This document shows positions 25,909 to 34,414 of a DNA stretch of 64,000 nucleotides, in pieces. This DNA comes from Actinopolymorpha rutila (GTDB lineage Bacteria; Actinomycetota; Actinomycetes; Propionibacteriales; Actinopolymorphaceae): positions 62,001-126,000 of the forward strand of contig NZ_JACBZH010000001.1 of assembly GCF_013407855.1 (NCBI RefSeq), given 5' to 3'. The translations under genes were made by a program, and so were the position numbers. The notes under the pieces were generated by a model. The model had not been told where the DNA came from, searched no databases, and was given only the letters and a program-made list of their open reading frames with translations. Each line of letters begins with the position of its first letter. Position 1 is the stretch's first letter.

Positions 25909-25972
25909 TACCGTCGATTCGCGACGACGTGACGCCTGGGACAGGCGTGACGGTGGGACAGGAGAGGCGGAC

Positions 25973-26965
25973 ATGGCCACGGTGCACGATCCGGCGAGCC
26001 CAGGTGAATCCGAGCCCGAGCCGCAGTCCGACCCGCAGTCCGGGGATACGGACGGGGGCACGAACGGCCCCGGCGACCCGACGGCGGTCTTCGACGAGCA
26101 GCGGGACCTGCTGTTCGGCGTCGCCTACCGCGTGCTCGGCCGGGCGGTCGACGCCGAGGACGCGGTCCAGGACGCCTGGCTGCGGTGGCGCGAGGTGGAC
26201 CACGCGAGCGTGCGAGATCCCCGCGCGTACCTCGTCCGGGTGGTGACCCACCTCGCCGTCGACCGGCTGCGCAGCGCCCAGCACCGGCGCGAGGCCTACG
26301 TCGGGCCGTGGCTGCCCGAGCCGATCCTCACCGCGCCCGACATCGCCGACGACGTGGCGCTGGCCGACTCGGTGTCGTTCGGGATGCTGGTGGTGCTGGA
26401 AACGCTGTCTCCGCTGGAACGCGCGGTGTTCGTGCTGCGGGAGGCGTTCGGGTTCTCCCACGCCGAGATCGCCGGCACGCTCGGCCGCTCGGAGGACGCC
26501 GTACGCCAACTCGCCCGGCGGGCTCGCCAGCACGTGGAGGCACGCCGGCCGAGGTTCGAGACCGACCGGAGCACCCAGCGGGACGCCACCGAACGTTTCC
26601 TCGCGGCCGCCAACTCCGGTGACCTGGCCGGCCTGATGAACCTCCTCGCTCCCGACGTCACCCTGCACAGCGACGGCGGCGGGCTGGCCAAGGCGGCCCT
26701 GCGCGTCATCGAGGGTGCGGACAAGGTGGCCCGGTTCCTGGCCGGCATCGCCCAGAAGCCGCCGCCCGAGCCGCGCACCTACCTCGCCTCCGTCAACGGG
26801 CGGTTGGCGCTGGTGGTCACCTCGCGCGGGGAGCCGCACAGCGTGTTCTCGCTGGACGTCGTGGACGGCCGGGTGACCACCATCCACGTGCAGGTCAACC
26901 CGGACAAACTGCACGGCCTGCACGACATCGCCCGGGTGGGCGACCCGGTCGGCCCCTTGCCCTGA
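25973..26965 (+). CDS. ECF41-family sigma factor (SigJ-like)
   Basis: A 330-residue sigma factor. Sigma region 2 spans residues ~40-110 (DEQRDLLFGVAYRVLGRAVDAEDAVQDAWLRW). The linker has the ECF41 hallmark WLPEP. Region 4 follows (LSPLERAVFVLREAFGFSHAEIA). The SnoaL-like C-terminal domain ends with NPDKL and carries SDGGGL. In this family the C-terminal domain serves as a built-in regulator instead of a separate anti-sigma factor. GGAGAGG precedes ATG 25973. The FAD oxidoreductase downstream is a typical ECF41 partner and has its own ECF41 promoter. Confidence 0.93.
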   Translation: MATVHDPASPGESEPEPQSDPQSGDTDGGTNGPGDPTAVFDEQRDLLFGVAYRVLGRAVDAEDAVQDAWLRWREVDHASVRDPRAYLVRVVTHLAVDRLRSAQHRREAYVGPWLPEPILTAPDIADDVALADSVSFGMLVVLETLSPLERAVFVLREAFGFSHAEIAGTLGRSEDAVRQLARRARQHVEARRPRFETDRSTQRDATERFLAAANSGDLAGLMNLLAPDVTLHSDGGGLAKAALRVIEGADKVARFLAGIAQKPPPEPRTYLASVNGRLALVVTSRGEPHSVFSLDVVDGRVTTIHVQVNPDKLHGLHDIARVGDPVGPLP

Positions 26966-26972
26966 GGGACCG

Positions 26973-26999
26973 TGTCACGTCGCGTCGGCGCACCCCGTC
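26973..26999 (+). promoter_or_regulatory. ECF41-type promoter of the FAD oxidoreductase gene
   Basis: TGTCACG (26973-26979), exactly 16 bases, then CGTC (26996-26999). It is the same motif and spacing as upstream of the sigma gene, 54 bases before the oxidoreductase ATG. Confidence 0.82.
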
Positions 27000-27053
27000 G
27001 TGCTGATGACCGCCCGGGGAGTCACGCGGGCGGCATCTCGACGGAGGGGAACC

Positions 27054-28310
27054 ATGACGCAACGGACCGACCACGCCGAACCTGCGAACCTCACCGTGAT
27101 CGGTGGCGGCCTGGGTGGGCTGGTGGCCGCGGTCGCCGCGGCCGAGCAGGGTGCCCGGGTCCGGCTGCTCGAGGCGCACCGGACGCTGGGCGGCCGGGCG
27201 CGCTCGACGAGCCTGCCGTACGTCGCGAACGAGGGCCCGCACGCCCTCTACAGCGACGGCGCCCACTGGTCGTGGCTGGCCGAACGAGGGCTGACCGCCC
27301 TGGCTCGTCCGGCGCCGCTGGGTGCGACGTTCCGCCTTCGGTTCCGCCACGAGGGCCGGCTGCGCGCCCTTCCGCCCCGGGGCGTCCTCGCCGCCGCGGC
27401 CCACCGGCGCCTGCGGGCACCCGTCGACCAGGACTTCACCACCTGGGCGACCGGCCGGTTCGGTGACCGGGCCGCGGCAGCGGTGGCCGCCACCACCGGC
27501 GTGACGACGTACGACTTCGACCCGGGGAGACTGTCCGCGGCGTACGTCTGGGAACGGTTCCAGCGACTCGTCCGGCCCGGGCAGCCGGCCGCGCGCTACG
27601 TCGTCGGCGGCTGGCAGGCGCTGGTCGACCGGCTCGCGGCCAGGGCCCGCGACCTCGGCGTCACGATCGAGACCGGCGCCCGGATCGACGCCGTACCCAC
27701 GCGAACTCCGGTGATCGTGGCCACCTCGCTGCCCGCGGCCCGGCGACTGCTCCGCGACCCCACGCTGACCTGGGAGAGCGGCCGGACGGTGCTCCTCGAC
27801 CTGGGCCTGCGGGAGCGGCGAGGTGACCCGTTCATCGTGTTCGACCTGGACGAGGCGGGCTTCGTCGAACGCGTCACCGTCCCCGACCCCTCCCTCGCCC
27901 CGGCGGGGCACTCGCTGGTCCAGGCCCAGCTGCCGCTGCGGCCGGAGGAGTCGAAGGCGGCCGGCCTCGGCCGACTGGAGACGACGCTCGACCTGGCACT
28001 GCCCGGCTGGCGGGACCGGGTGACGTGGCGCCGCGACGCGGTGGCGTCCGGGCGTACGGGTGCGGTGGACCTGCCCGGGACGAGCTGGCGGGACCGGCCG
28101 GCGATCGACCGCGGTGACGGAGTCTTCCTCGTCGGCGACCAGGTGGCCGCACCCGGCATGCTCGGAGAGGTGACGATGGCCAGCGCGCGGAGGGCGGCCG
28201 AACTGGCTCTCGCTCAGCTCCGCCCGGGGGGCGAAACACGCCCGAGCAGCCCGCGTTCGAACGCGACTGCCACCGCGGCGGCCCGGTCGTTCACGCCGAG
28301 CTTGCCGTAG
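27054..28310 (+). CDS. FAD-dependent oxidoreductase, phytoene-desaturase-like
   Basis: A 418-residue flavoprotein. LTVIGGGLGGLVAAVAAAEQGA is the N-terminal dinucleotide-binding fold (~residue 12), followed by LLEAHRTLGGRARS. The C-terminal FAD motif is GVFLVGDQVAAPGMLGEVTMASARRAAELA. This is the NAD(P)/FAD amine-oxidase/phytoene-desaturase superfamily. The substrate is unknown. ATG 27054 follows GGAGGGGA. It is the likely target of the adjacent ECF41 sigma factor. The last ~97 bases overlap the convergent response-regulator gene. Confidence 0.85.
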   Translation: MTQRTDHAEPANLTVIGGGLGGLVAAVAAAEQGARVRLLEAHRTLGGRARSTSLPYVANEGPHALYSDGAHWSWLAERGLTALARPAPLGATFRLRFRHEGRLRALPPRGVLAAAAHRRLRAPVDQDFTTWATGRFGDRAAAAVAATTGVTTYDFDPGRLSAAYVWERFQRLVRPGQPAARYVVGGWQALVDRLAARARDLGVTIETGARIDAVPTRTPVIVATSLPAARRLLRDPTLTWESGRTVLLDLGLRERRGDPFIVFDLDEAGFVERVTVPDPSLAPAGHSLVQAQLPLRPEESKAAGLGRLETTLDLALPGWRDRVTWRRDAVASGRTGAVDLPGTSWRDRPAIDRGDGVFLVGDQVAAPGMLGEVTMASARRAAELALAQLRPGGETRPSSPRSNATATAAARSFTPSLP

Positions 28311-28930
28311 ATGTGCAGCAGGTGCGTCTTGACGGTCGCCTCGCTGATGAACAGCCCGGCGGCGGCCTCGCGGTTGGTCGAGCCGCGCGCGATCAGGCCG
28401 AGCACCTCCAGCTCCCGCTGGCTCAGCGGCTCCACCGCCGGCCGGCGGACCTGGCCGAGCAGCCGGGTCGCCACCGTGGGGGACAGCACGGCCTCGCCGC
28501 GCGCGGCCGCCACCACCGCACGGAACAGTTCCTCGCGGGGCGCGTCCTTGAGGAGGTAACCCGTCGCGCCCGCCTCGATCGCGGTCACCACGTCGCTGTC
28601 GGTGTCGTACGTCGTGAGCACCAGTACCCGGGCCGGCGTACCCGCCTCGGCCAGGCGGGTGATCGCCGTGACCCCGTCCATCACCGGCATCCGCAGGTCC
28701 ATCAGAACGACGTCCGGCGCCAGCTCAGCCACCAGGCGCACCGCCTCGGCACCGTCCGCCGCCTCGCCCAGCACCTCGAACCTCGGATCGGCGCCGAACA
28801 TCCCGTGCAGGCCGTCGCGGACGACGGGATGGTCGTCGACGATCAGCACCCGGATCGGATCGGAGGGCGGGGTCGGCGGGGTCGGTGGGGTCGGTGGGGT
28901 TGGCGAGGTCCGCGAGGTCCGCGATGTCAT
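28214..28930 (-). CDS. NarL/LuxR-family response regulator
   Basis: A 238-residue regulator. A Thr-Pro-Pro repeat precedes the receiver domain, which has VLIVDDHPVVRDGL, phospho-acceptor Asp in VVLMDLRMPVMDG and Lys in YLLKDAPRE. The LuxR HTH is LSQRELEVLGLIARGSTNREAA. The start overlaps the kinase stop by 4 bases. It is the last gene of the ABC-transporter/two-component operon, and its 3' end overlaps the FAD oxidoreductase gene on the other strand. Confidence 0.92.
   Translation of the reverse strand: MTSRTSRTSPTPPTPPTPPTPPSDPIRVLIVDDHPVVRDGLHGMFGADPRFEVLGEAADGAEAVRLVAELAPDVVLMDLRMPVMDGVTAITRLAEAGTPARVLVLTTYDTDSDVVTAIEAGATGYLLKDAPREELFRAVVAAARGEAVLSPTVATRLLGQVRRPAVEPLSQRELEVLGLIARGSTNREAAAGLFISEATVKTHLLHIYGKLGVNDRAAAVAVAFERGLLGRVSPPGRS
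28869..28904. repeat. 9-bp tandem repeat encoding Thr-Pro-Pro
   Basis: Four 9-base units (GGGGTCGGC, GGGGTCGGT twice, GGGGTTGGC) in the start of the response-regulator gene encode a Pro-rich N-terminal tail. The tail length may vary between strains. Confidence 0.8.
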
Positions 28931-30345
28931 GGCGTACCACCGGCGTCGATCGCGGGTACGACGGCCGACAGGGCGGTGCCGGCACCCGGCTCGGACTCCA
29001 CCTCGAACCGGCCGGCCAGCCGCTGCACCCGTTGCCGCATCGCGGTCAGGCCGTAGTGGCCGGGGCCGGGGTCAGAGGCGGGGTCGGAGACGGGGTCGGA
29101 ACCGAGGTCGGCGGGGGTGTCTGCGTTCACGGCGAGCCCACCGGTTCGGTCCGGCACCGGGCCGCCGACCTGCACCGGCACCTGCCCGGCAACAGGGGCC
29201 GGCACCGACCCGGCGTACAGGGCCGGGACGAACCCGATCCCGTCGTCGCGGACGTCCAGCGACACGACGTCCTCCATGTAGGACAGGGTCAGCCCGACCC
29301 GCGTCGCCCGGGCGTGCTTGGCGACGTTCGTCAGCGCCTCCTGCGCGGTCCGCAGCAACGCCACCTCCACCTCCGGGTGCAGGGGGCGGGCGGTGCCGGT
29401 GGTGGTGACCTCGGCGGCCACGCCGTGCAGCGACGACCAGCGCCCGGCGACCTCGGCAAGGGCCTCGGGCAGCCGGGCGGTCTCCAGCGCCTCCGGCCGG
29501 ATCGCCCGCACCGAGCGCCGTGCCTCCGACAGACTCTCCCGGGCCAGCCGGGCGGCGTTGTCCAGGTGCCGCCGCCACGCCTCGACGTCCGCACCGGCGC
29601 CGGTGGGTCCGGCCAGGGCCGCCGCCTCCAGTTGGGTGATGATGCCGGTCAGCCCCTGGGCGAGGGTGTCGTGGATCTCCCTCGCCATCCGCTGACGTTC
29701 GTCCAGGATCCCGGCCTCGCGCGCCTGGGTGAGCAGCTGGGCGTGCAGCCCGGCGTTCTCGGCGAGCGCGTCCTGCAGTCGCTGGTTGGCCTCGGCGAGC
29801 TCGGCGACGGTCCGCCGGCGTTCCTCGTGCTCGCGTTCGTTGACCATGGCGAAGAAGGTGACCGTGCCGGCGATGCCGACGTTGACCACCAGGAGCACGC
29901 CGAGCGCCGCGAGGTAGTCCGGATCCAACCGGGGCATCCCGCCGCCGGCCTGGGACGCGGCGGCGATCAGCCCGGTCGCGGCGATCCCGGCGTACCTCCA
30001 GCGGCCGCGCAGGAACGCGCCCGCGTGGACGTATCCGACCCAGACGAAGATCCCGAACCACGGGCTCTGGACCACCAGCGCTGCGGACAGTACGACGAAC
30101 CCGGCGAAGTAGATGCGGCCGTACTCCGGTCGTTCGGCCAGAGTCGGGCGCCGGGTCAGCCACACGTAGACCCACGCGGCGGCCAGGACGGCGAGCCCGA
30201 CCGAGATCCGCAACGCCGGCCAGGAGCCACCCGCCTGGATCGCGGTGGGCACCAGGGACACGGCCAGCAGGGCGTAAGGGAGGGCGGAGTAGACCGGGCT
30301 CTCCAGGCTCTCCCACGACCGAAGGCTGGACCGCCACGAGGCCAT
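28927..30345 (-). CDS. NarL-type sensor histidine kinase
   Basis: A 472-residue membrane kinase. About six hydrophobic segments occupy residues 18-165, then a coiled coil (residues ~175-215), HisKA_3 with phospho-acceptor His in RMAREIHDTLAQGL, and a HATPase domain with NVAKHARA and DDGIGF. A Pro/Val/Asp-rich insert lies between the DDGIGF box and the glycine-rich GHYGLTAMRQRV box. ATG 30345 is preceded by AAGGAGG. It lies downstream of the ABC exporter genes in the same direction, so it probably senses stress handled by that exporter. Confidence 0.92.
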   Translation of the reverse strand: MASWRSSLRSWESLESPVYSALPYALLAVSLVPTAIQAGGSWPALRISVGLAVLAAAWVYVWLTRRPTLAERPEYGRIYFAGFVVLSAALVVQSPWFGIFVWVGYVHAGAFLRGRWRYAGIAATGLIAAASQAGGGMPRLDPDYLAALGVLLVVNVGIAGTVTFFAMVNEREHEERRRTVAELAEANQRLQDALAENAGLHAQLLTQAREAGILDERQRMAREIHDTLAQGLTGIITQLEAAALAGPTGAGADVEAWRRHLDNAARLARESLSEARRSVRAIRPEALETARLPEALAEVAGRWSSLHGVAAEVTTTGTARPLHPEVEVALLRTAQEALTNVAKHARATRVGLTLSYMEDVVSLDVRDDGIGFVPALYAGSVPAPVAGQVPVQVGGPVPDRTGGLAVNADTPADLGSDPVSDPASDPGPGHYGLTAMRQRVQRLAGRFEVESEPGAGTALSAVVPAIDAGGTP

Positions 30346-30434
30346 CGGACCGCCTCCTTCCCTGATCACGGCGCTGCCGGTGGAGGATCCACCGGTGGGC
30401 CGCGCCTGCCGCGTCCCCGTGAACGTCGCCGGCG

Positions 30435-31187
30435 TCATTCCCACCGGAACACCCGGGCGGCCACCGCGGCCGCGACCGCGGCGATCGCCGCCATTATCGC
30501 CAGCTGGAGCACCTGCGGGCCGCCGCCGGTCCAGGCATCCTGCAGCGCCTGCACCCCCGGAGGCGCGTACTGACCGAGTGTCACCACCAGGTCGGGCAGC
30601 AGGTACCGCGGCAGGAACACCCCGCCGAGGAACATGCACACGAAGTAGATCGGCATCGCGATCGCGGCGACCGCGCGGGTCGTCGACGCGGTGGCCGCCG
30701 CCAGCGTCCCCAGCGCGAACATCGATCCCCCACCGACCAGCAGGGCGGCGGCGAACCCGAGCGGATGGCGCGGCATCGGCACATCGAAGGCGAGGTGCCC
30801 GACGACCATCAGCAGGCCGACGGCTACCAGCGCCACGACGGCGTTCACCACGAGCTGGGCGGCGAGCAGGTTGCGCGGGTGCACCGGGGTGGTCGACAGC
30901 CGGCACAGGATGCCCTTCTCGCGGTAGCCCGCCAGCCGGGTCGGCATCGTGTTCACCCCGAGCAGGGCGAGCACCAGAACGATCAGCGAGGGCATGAAGA
31001 CGTCCACGAACCGCATGCCGCCGAACATGTCGTCCGGCCGGCGCAGCGCGGGGATCAGGCCGAGGACGACGAGGAGCAGGGTGGGGAAGGCGATGGTAAG
31101 GACCGCCATCCCGGTCTCACGGAGGAACAGCCTCGCCTCCACGGCGGTGAGCTTGGCCAGGCCGGACGGGGCAGACAGGACGGACAT
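30435..31187 (-). CDS. ABC-2 type exporter permease
   Basis: A 250-residue integral membrane protein with six hydrophobic segments and the ABC-2 layout. The cytoplasmic loop after segment 2 contains YREKGILCRLSTTPVHP, which contacts the ATPase. It resembles DrrB-type drug or lipid exporters. ATG 31187 was chosen because the protein proper starts at MSVLSAPSG. An earlier in-frame start at 31340 would run through the ATPase stop region. It is paired with the ATPase 25 bases upstream. Confidence 0.9.
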   Translation of the reverse strand: MSVLSAPSGLAKLTAVEARLFLRETGMAVLTIAFPTLLLVVLGLIPALRRPDDMFGGMRFVDVFMPSLIVLVLALLGVNTMPTRLAGYREKGILCRLSTTPVHPRNLLAAQLVVNAVVALVAVGLLMVVGHLAFDVPMPRHPLGFAAALLVGGGSMFALGTLAAATASTTRAVAAIAMPIYFVCMFLGGVFLPRYLLPDLVVTLGQYAPPGVQALQDAWTGGGPQVLQLAIMAAIAAVAAAVAARVFRWE

Positions 31188-31212
31188 GGTGGTTCTCTTT
31201 CCGGTGCGGGGG

Positions 31213-32127
31213 TCAGTTCGAGAGGGTGCGGCCGGTGAGCTCGACGAACGCGTCGTCCAGGCTGGCCTGCTCCACCCGAAGGTCGTGGGCCACGACCTGC
31301 CGCCGGGCCAGGGTGGAGGTGACGGAGGCCAGGACGTCACCGGTCCCGGTGACGACCACCTGGTCGCCCGTCCGGCTCACACCGGTGACCTCCACCAGCT
31401 CGGCGAACACGTCGTCGGGCAGCGGAGTCGACGGCCGGAACCTGATCCGCTGCTCACCGCCCGCGCGGGTCGCCAGTCCGGCCGGGGTGTCCACCGCGAC
31501 CACCCGGCCCGAGTCGATCACCGCCAGCCGGTCGCAGAGGCGTTCGGCCTCGGCCATGAAGTGGGTGACCAGCACGATCGTGACGCCGCTGTCGCGGACC
31601 TGCTCGATCAGGTTCCAGGTGTCCCGGCGCGCCTGTGGGTCCAGACCGGTGGTCAGCTCGTCGAGGATGGCGACCTCGGGGTTGCCGATCAAGGCCAGCG
31701 CGATGGAGACCCGCTGCTTCTGCCCGCCGGACAGCTTCGCGAAGGCGGTGTTCTGCTGGTCGATCAGCCCCAGCCGCTCGGTCAGCTCCCGCCAGTCCGC
31801 CGGTGCGCGGTAGAAGGAGGCGTACAGCTCCAGCGCCTCCCGCACCCGCAGCTGACCAGGCAGCTCGCTCTCCTGGAGCTGGCAGCCGAGGCGTTCGCGG
31901 AGCGCGACGCGGTCGCGTTCGCGGCGCGGGTCGAGCCCGAGCACCCGCAGGTCGCCCGCGTCGGCGGTCCGCAGCCCGCTCACGCACTCGACGGTGGTGG
32001 TCTTGCCCGCTCCGTTGGGGCCGAGGATGCCGAAGATCTCACCGGCCTCCACCGTCAGTGACACGTCGTCGACCGCGACCTTCTCGCCGTACCGCTTGTG
32101 CAGGTGGGACACCTCGATGACCGGCAT
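31213..32127 (-). CDS. ABC exporter ATP-binding protein
   Basis: A 304-residue DrrA/CcmA-like ATPase. Walker A is GPNGAGKTTT, the signature is LSGGQKQR, and the Walker B region is VAILDELTTGLD, with Leu where Pro is usual. The switch His is in LVTHFM. A C-terminal ~70-residue extension follows the nucleotide-binding domain. ATG 32127 follows AAGGG. It is the first gene of the operon ATPase, permease, histidine kinase, response regulator, a common actinobacterial self-regulated export module. Confidence 0.93.
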   Translation of the reverse strand: MPVIEVSHLHKRYGEKVAVDDVSLTVEAGEIFGILGPNGAGKTTTVECVSGLRTADAGDLRVLGLDPRRERDRVALRERLGCQLQESELPGQLRVREALELYASFYRAPADWRELTERLGLIDQQNTAFAKLSGGQKQRVSIALALIGNPEVAILDELTTGLDPQARRDTWNLIEQVRDSGVTIVLVTHFMAEAERLCDRLAVIDSGRVVAVDTPAGLATRAGGEQRIRFRPSTPLPDDVFAELVEVTGVSRTGDQVVVTGTGDVLASVTSTLARRQVVAHDLRVEQASLDDAFVELTGRTLSN

Positions 32128-32162
32128 GGCGCCGCCCTTTCGTCGTACGGCCGGACGCTCGG

Positions 32163-32210
32163 CCGGGTGGTTCCGTGGTTCGTTCCGCGAGTGGTTTCGC
32201 GGGTAGTTCC
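32163..32210. repeat. four 12-bp tandem repeats upstream of the ABC operon
   Basis: Units ending TTCC or TTTC with related GTGG/GTAG cores recur every 12 bases (32163-32174, 32175-32186, 32187-32198, 32199-32210), 36-83 bases before the ATPase start. This is a possible binding array for the operon's own response regulator. Confidence 0.6.
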
Positions 32211-32327
32211 GGTGGCCTCGAGTCTGGCCGTCATACGGGGCCTGGCGGATCGCCCGACCGGCCACACCTGCGATCAACCGATCGGTTGATGGCGAGTACG
32301 GAACGGCTGGTCGGCCGCGGGTCAGTC

Positions 32328-32382
32328 GTGGATCGGCCGCGGACCGCCCGTGGGTCGGCCGTCGATTGGCCGTGGATTGGCT
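32328..32382 (+). promoter_or_regulatory. five 11-bp direct repeats upstream of the MocR gene
   Basis: Five contiguous 11-base units follow the consensus GTGGATYGGCC: GTGGATCGGCC, GCGGACCGCCC, GTGGGTCGGCC, GTCGATTGGCC, GTGGATTGGCT. They end 20 bases before the MocR start. MocR/PdxR/GabR regulators are known to bind direct repeats near their own promoters. Confidence 0.75.
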
Positions 32383-32394
32383 CGGGCGTACGAT
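32366..32394 (+). promoter_or_regulatory. promoter of the MocR gene
   Basis: TTGGCC (32366-32371), a 17-base spacer and TACGAT (32389-32394). The ATG at 32403 is 8 bases beyond the -10 without a Shine-Dalgarno sequence, so the mRNA is probably leaderless. The -35 lies inside repeat unit 4, so bound regulator would block RNA polymerase. Confidence 0.6.
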
Positions 32395-32402
32395 CCCTGA
32401 TC

Positions 32403-33944
32403 ATGGCGATCACCCGAGCCAAACTCGCCTGGGACACCCTCCTCGACGTCGAGGGCACCGGTCCGCTGCACGAACGCCTGACCCGGGCGCTGCGGCACGC
32501 GATCCGGACCGGCCGGCTCGGGCCCGGCAGTGCGCTGCCACCCAGCCGGGCCCTCGCGGTCGACCTGGGCTGTTCGCGGTGGGTGATCACCCAGGCGTAC
32601 GAACAACTCGTGGCGGAGGGCTACCTCACCGCCCGGACCGGCTCGGCCACCGTCGTCCGCGCGGACGCGCCCGCCGGTACGCCGAACGCCGCGCCGGGGA
32701 CGCCGAACGGCTCGGCCGGGCCGAGCGGATCGGCCGGTTCACGCCCGTACGGCAACCGAACCGTCCAGCCGACCGCCGGGCCGAGCGCCCAGCCGAGCGG
32801 TCAGGGTCAGGCGACCGGTCCGGTCAGGGCATCGGTCGGCACGCCCTACGACCTGGCTCCGGGCCTGCCCGACCTGCGCGAGTTCCCCCGCCGCCGCTGG
32901 GCGGAGGCCGTACGCACCCAGCTGTCCACCGTGTCGTACACCGATCTCGGCTATCCGCCGCCCGGCGGCACGCCGCAGCTACGCCAGGTGCTCGCCGACT
33001 ACCTCCGCCGCTGCCGCGGTGCGCATCCGCGGGCCGGTGACCTGCTGGTCACCGCCGGCGTCACCGACGGGGTGACCCAGCTGGGCCGGCTGCTCCGCGC
33101 CGAGGGTCACACCCACATCGGCGTCGAGGACCCGGGCTGGACGCGGCTGCGGGAGGCACTGGAGAGGGTTGGCCTGGAACCCGTCGGGATTCCCGTCGAC
33201 GCCGACGGCCTGCGGGTGGACGAGCTCGCCCGGGACCCGCGGGTGCGTGCGGTGGTGGTCACGCCGGCCCACCAGTTCCCCGCCGGGGTGGTGCTCGGTC
33301 CGCGCCGCCGGGGCGCGCTGCTGGCCTGGGCACGGCAGGCCGACGGGATCGTGCTCGAGGACGACTACGACGCGGAGTTCCGCTACGACCGGCGGCCGGT
33401 GGGCACCCTGCAGGGAGCCGACCCGGACCGGGTCGCGCTGCTCGGCTCGCTGTCGAAGACGCTGTCGCCTGCGATCGGGATCGGCTGGCTCCTTCCGCCG
33501 GGCCGCTGGGCCGCCGCGCTCCGCGAGACACCCGAGCACCGCACGTCCGGTCCGCCGGTGATCGACCAGCTCGCACTGGCGTCGTTCGTGGAGACCGGTG
33601 GGTACGACCGGCATCTGCGCGCGGCCCGGCGCCGCTACCGCCACCGCCGGGACGCCCTGGTCGCCGCACTCGGGGCGAGCCTGCCCCGGTGCGAACTGTC
33701 CGGCGTCGCCGCCGGTCTGCACCTCGTCCTCCACCTCGAAGCCGAGACCTCCGTCGCGGCTGTCGTGGCCCGCGCCGCCGCACGCGGCGTCCGCGTCGCC
33801 GACCTCGACGGCTACCGGCTCCGCCCGGACCCGGCCCGGCCGGCCCTCGTACTCGGGTACGGCAACCTGCCCGACAACGCCGTCGCCACCGCCGTCGAGC
33901 GGCTCACCGACGCGGTCCGCGCCGCCGCCGGCAAGGGAGAATGA
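32403..33944 (+). CDS. MocR/GabR-family transcriptional regulator
   Basis: A 513-residue fusion of a GntR winged HTH (residues ~20-85: LGPGSALPPSRALAVDLGCSRWVITQAYEQLVAEGYL) and an aminotransferase-like PLP domain. A Gly/Ser/Pro-rich linker (~90-150) joins them. The PLP Lys352 is in LGSLSKTLSPAIGIGW and the Asp/Tyr motif is LEDDYDAEFRYDRRP. MocR proteins sense PLP-linked metabolites. The five tandem repeats upstream suggest autoregulation. The MarR gene follows 4 bases after the stop. Confidence 0.93.
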   Translation: MAITRAKLAWDTLLDVEGTGPLHERLTRALRHAIRTGRLGPGSALPPSRALAVDLGCSRWVITQAYEQLVAEGYLTARTGSATVVRADAPAGTPNAAPGTPNGSAGPSGSAGSRPYGNRTVQPTAGPSAQPSGQGQATGPVRASVGTPYDLAPGLPDLREFPRRRWAEAVRTQLSTVSYTDLGYPPPGGTPQLRQVLADYLRRCRGAHPRAGDLLVTAGVTDGVTQLGRLLRAEGHTHIGVEDPGWTRLREALERVGLEPVGIPVDADGLRVDELARDPRVRAVVVTPAHQFPAGVVLGPRRRGALLAWARQADGIVLEDDYDAEFRYDRRPVGTLQGADPDRVALLGSLSKTLSPAIGIGWLLPPGRWAAALRETPEHRTSGPPVIDQLALASFVETGGYDRHLRAARRRYRHRRDALVAALGASLPRCELSGVAAGLHLVLHLEAETSVAAVVARAAARGVRVADLDGYRLRPDPARPALVLGYGNLPDNAVATAVERLTDAVRAAAGKGE

Positions 33945-33948
33945 CTCC

Positions 33949-34389
33949 GTGACGAAGATGCCGCGCAGCTTCCCCCGCGACGAGTTCCAGGGCGTCTTCT
34001 GGGCCACCAAGCGGGCCCTCGCCGAGGCAGCCGACGTGGCCTACCGCGCACACGGCGTCCGCGACGGCCAGCAGTTCCTGCTCCGGGAGCTGTGGAAGGA
34101 GGACGGGCTCGCCCCCGGTGAGCTCGCCCGCCGGCTCGGCCTGGCCACCCCGACCGTGACCCGGGCCGCGATCCGGATGGAGGCCGCGGGCCTGGTCACC
34201 CGCGAACCCGACCTGCGCGACCGCCGGCTGGTCCGCATCCACCTCACCGAACGCGGCCGCGAGCTCGAGGCGGTCCTGGACGCGGAGACGCGGGCGCTGT
34301 CGGACCGGGCGCTGGCCGGGTTCGACGAGGACGACCGAGCGGCGCTGATCCGGGCGCTGGACCGGATCCGGGGCAACCTCGGCTCCTGA
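33949..34389 (+). CDS. MarR-family transcriptional regulator
   Basis: A 146-residue winged-helix protein. The HTH region is LAPGELARRLGLATPTVTRAAIRMEAAGLVTREPD, then the wing LRDRRLVRIHLTERGRELE and C-terminal dimerisation helices. The GTG at 33949 is preceded by AAGGGAG with 9-base spacing, and it starts 4 bases after the MocR stop. The ligand and targets are unknown. Co-transcription with MocR is likely. Confidence 0.92.
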   Translation: MTKMPRSFPRDEFQGVFWATKRALAEAADVAYRAHGVRDGQQFLLRELWKEDGLAPGELARRLGLATPTVTRAAIRMEAAGLVTREPDLRDRRLVRIHLTERGRELEAVLDAETRALSDRALAGFDEDDRAALIRALDRIRGNLGS

Positions 34390-34414
34390 GCCGGCCGAGC
34401 GTTCGGGCGTCACG

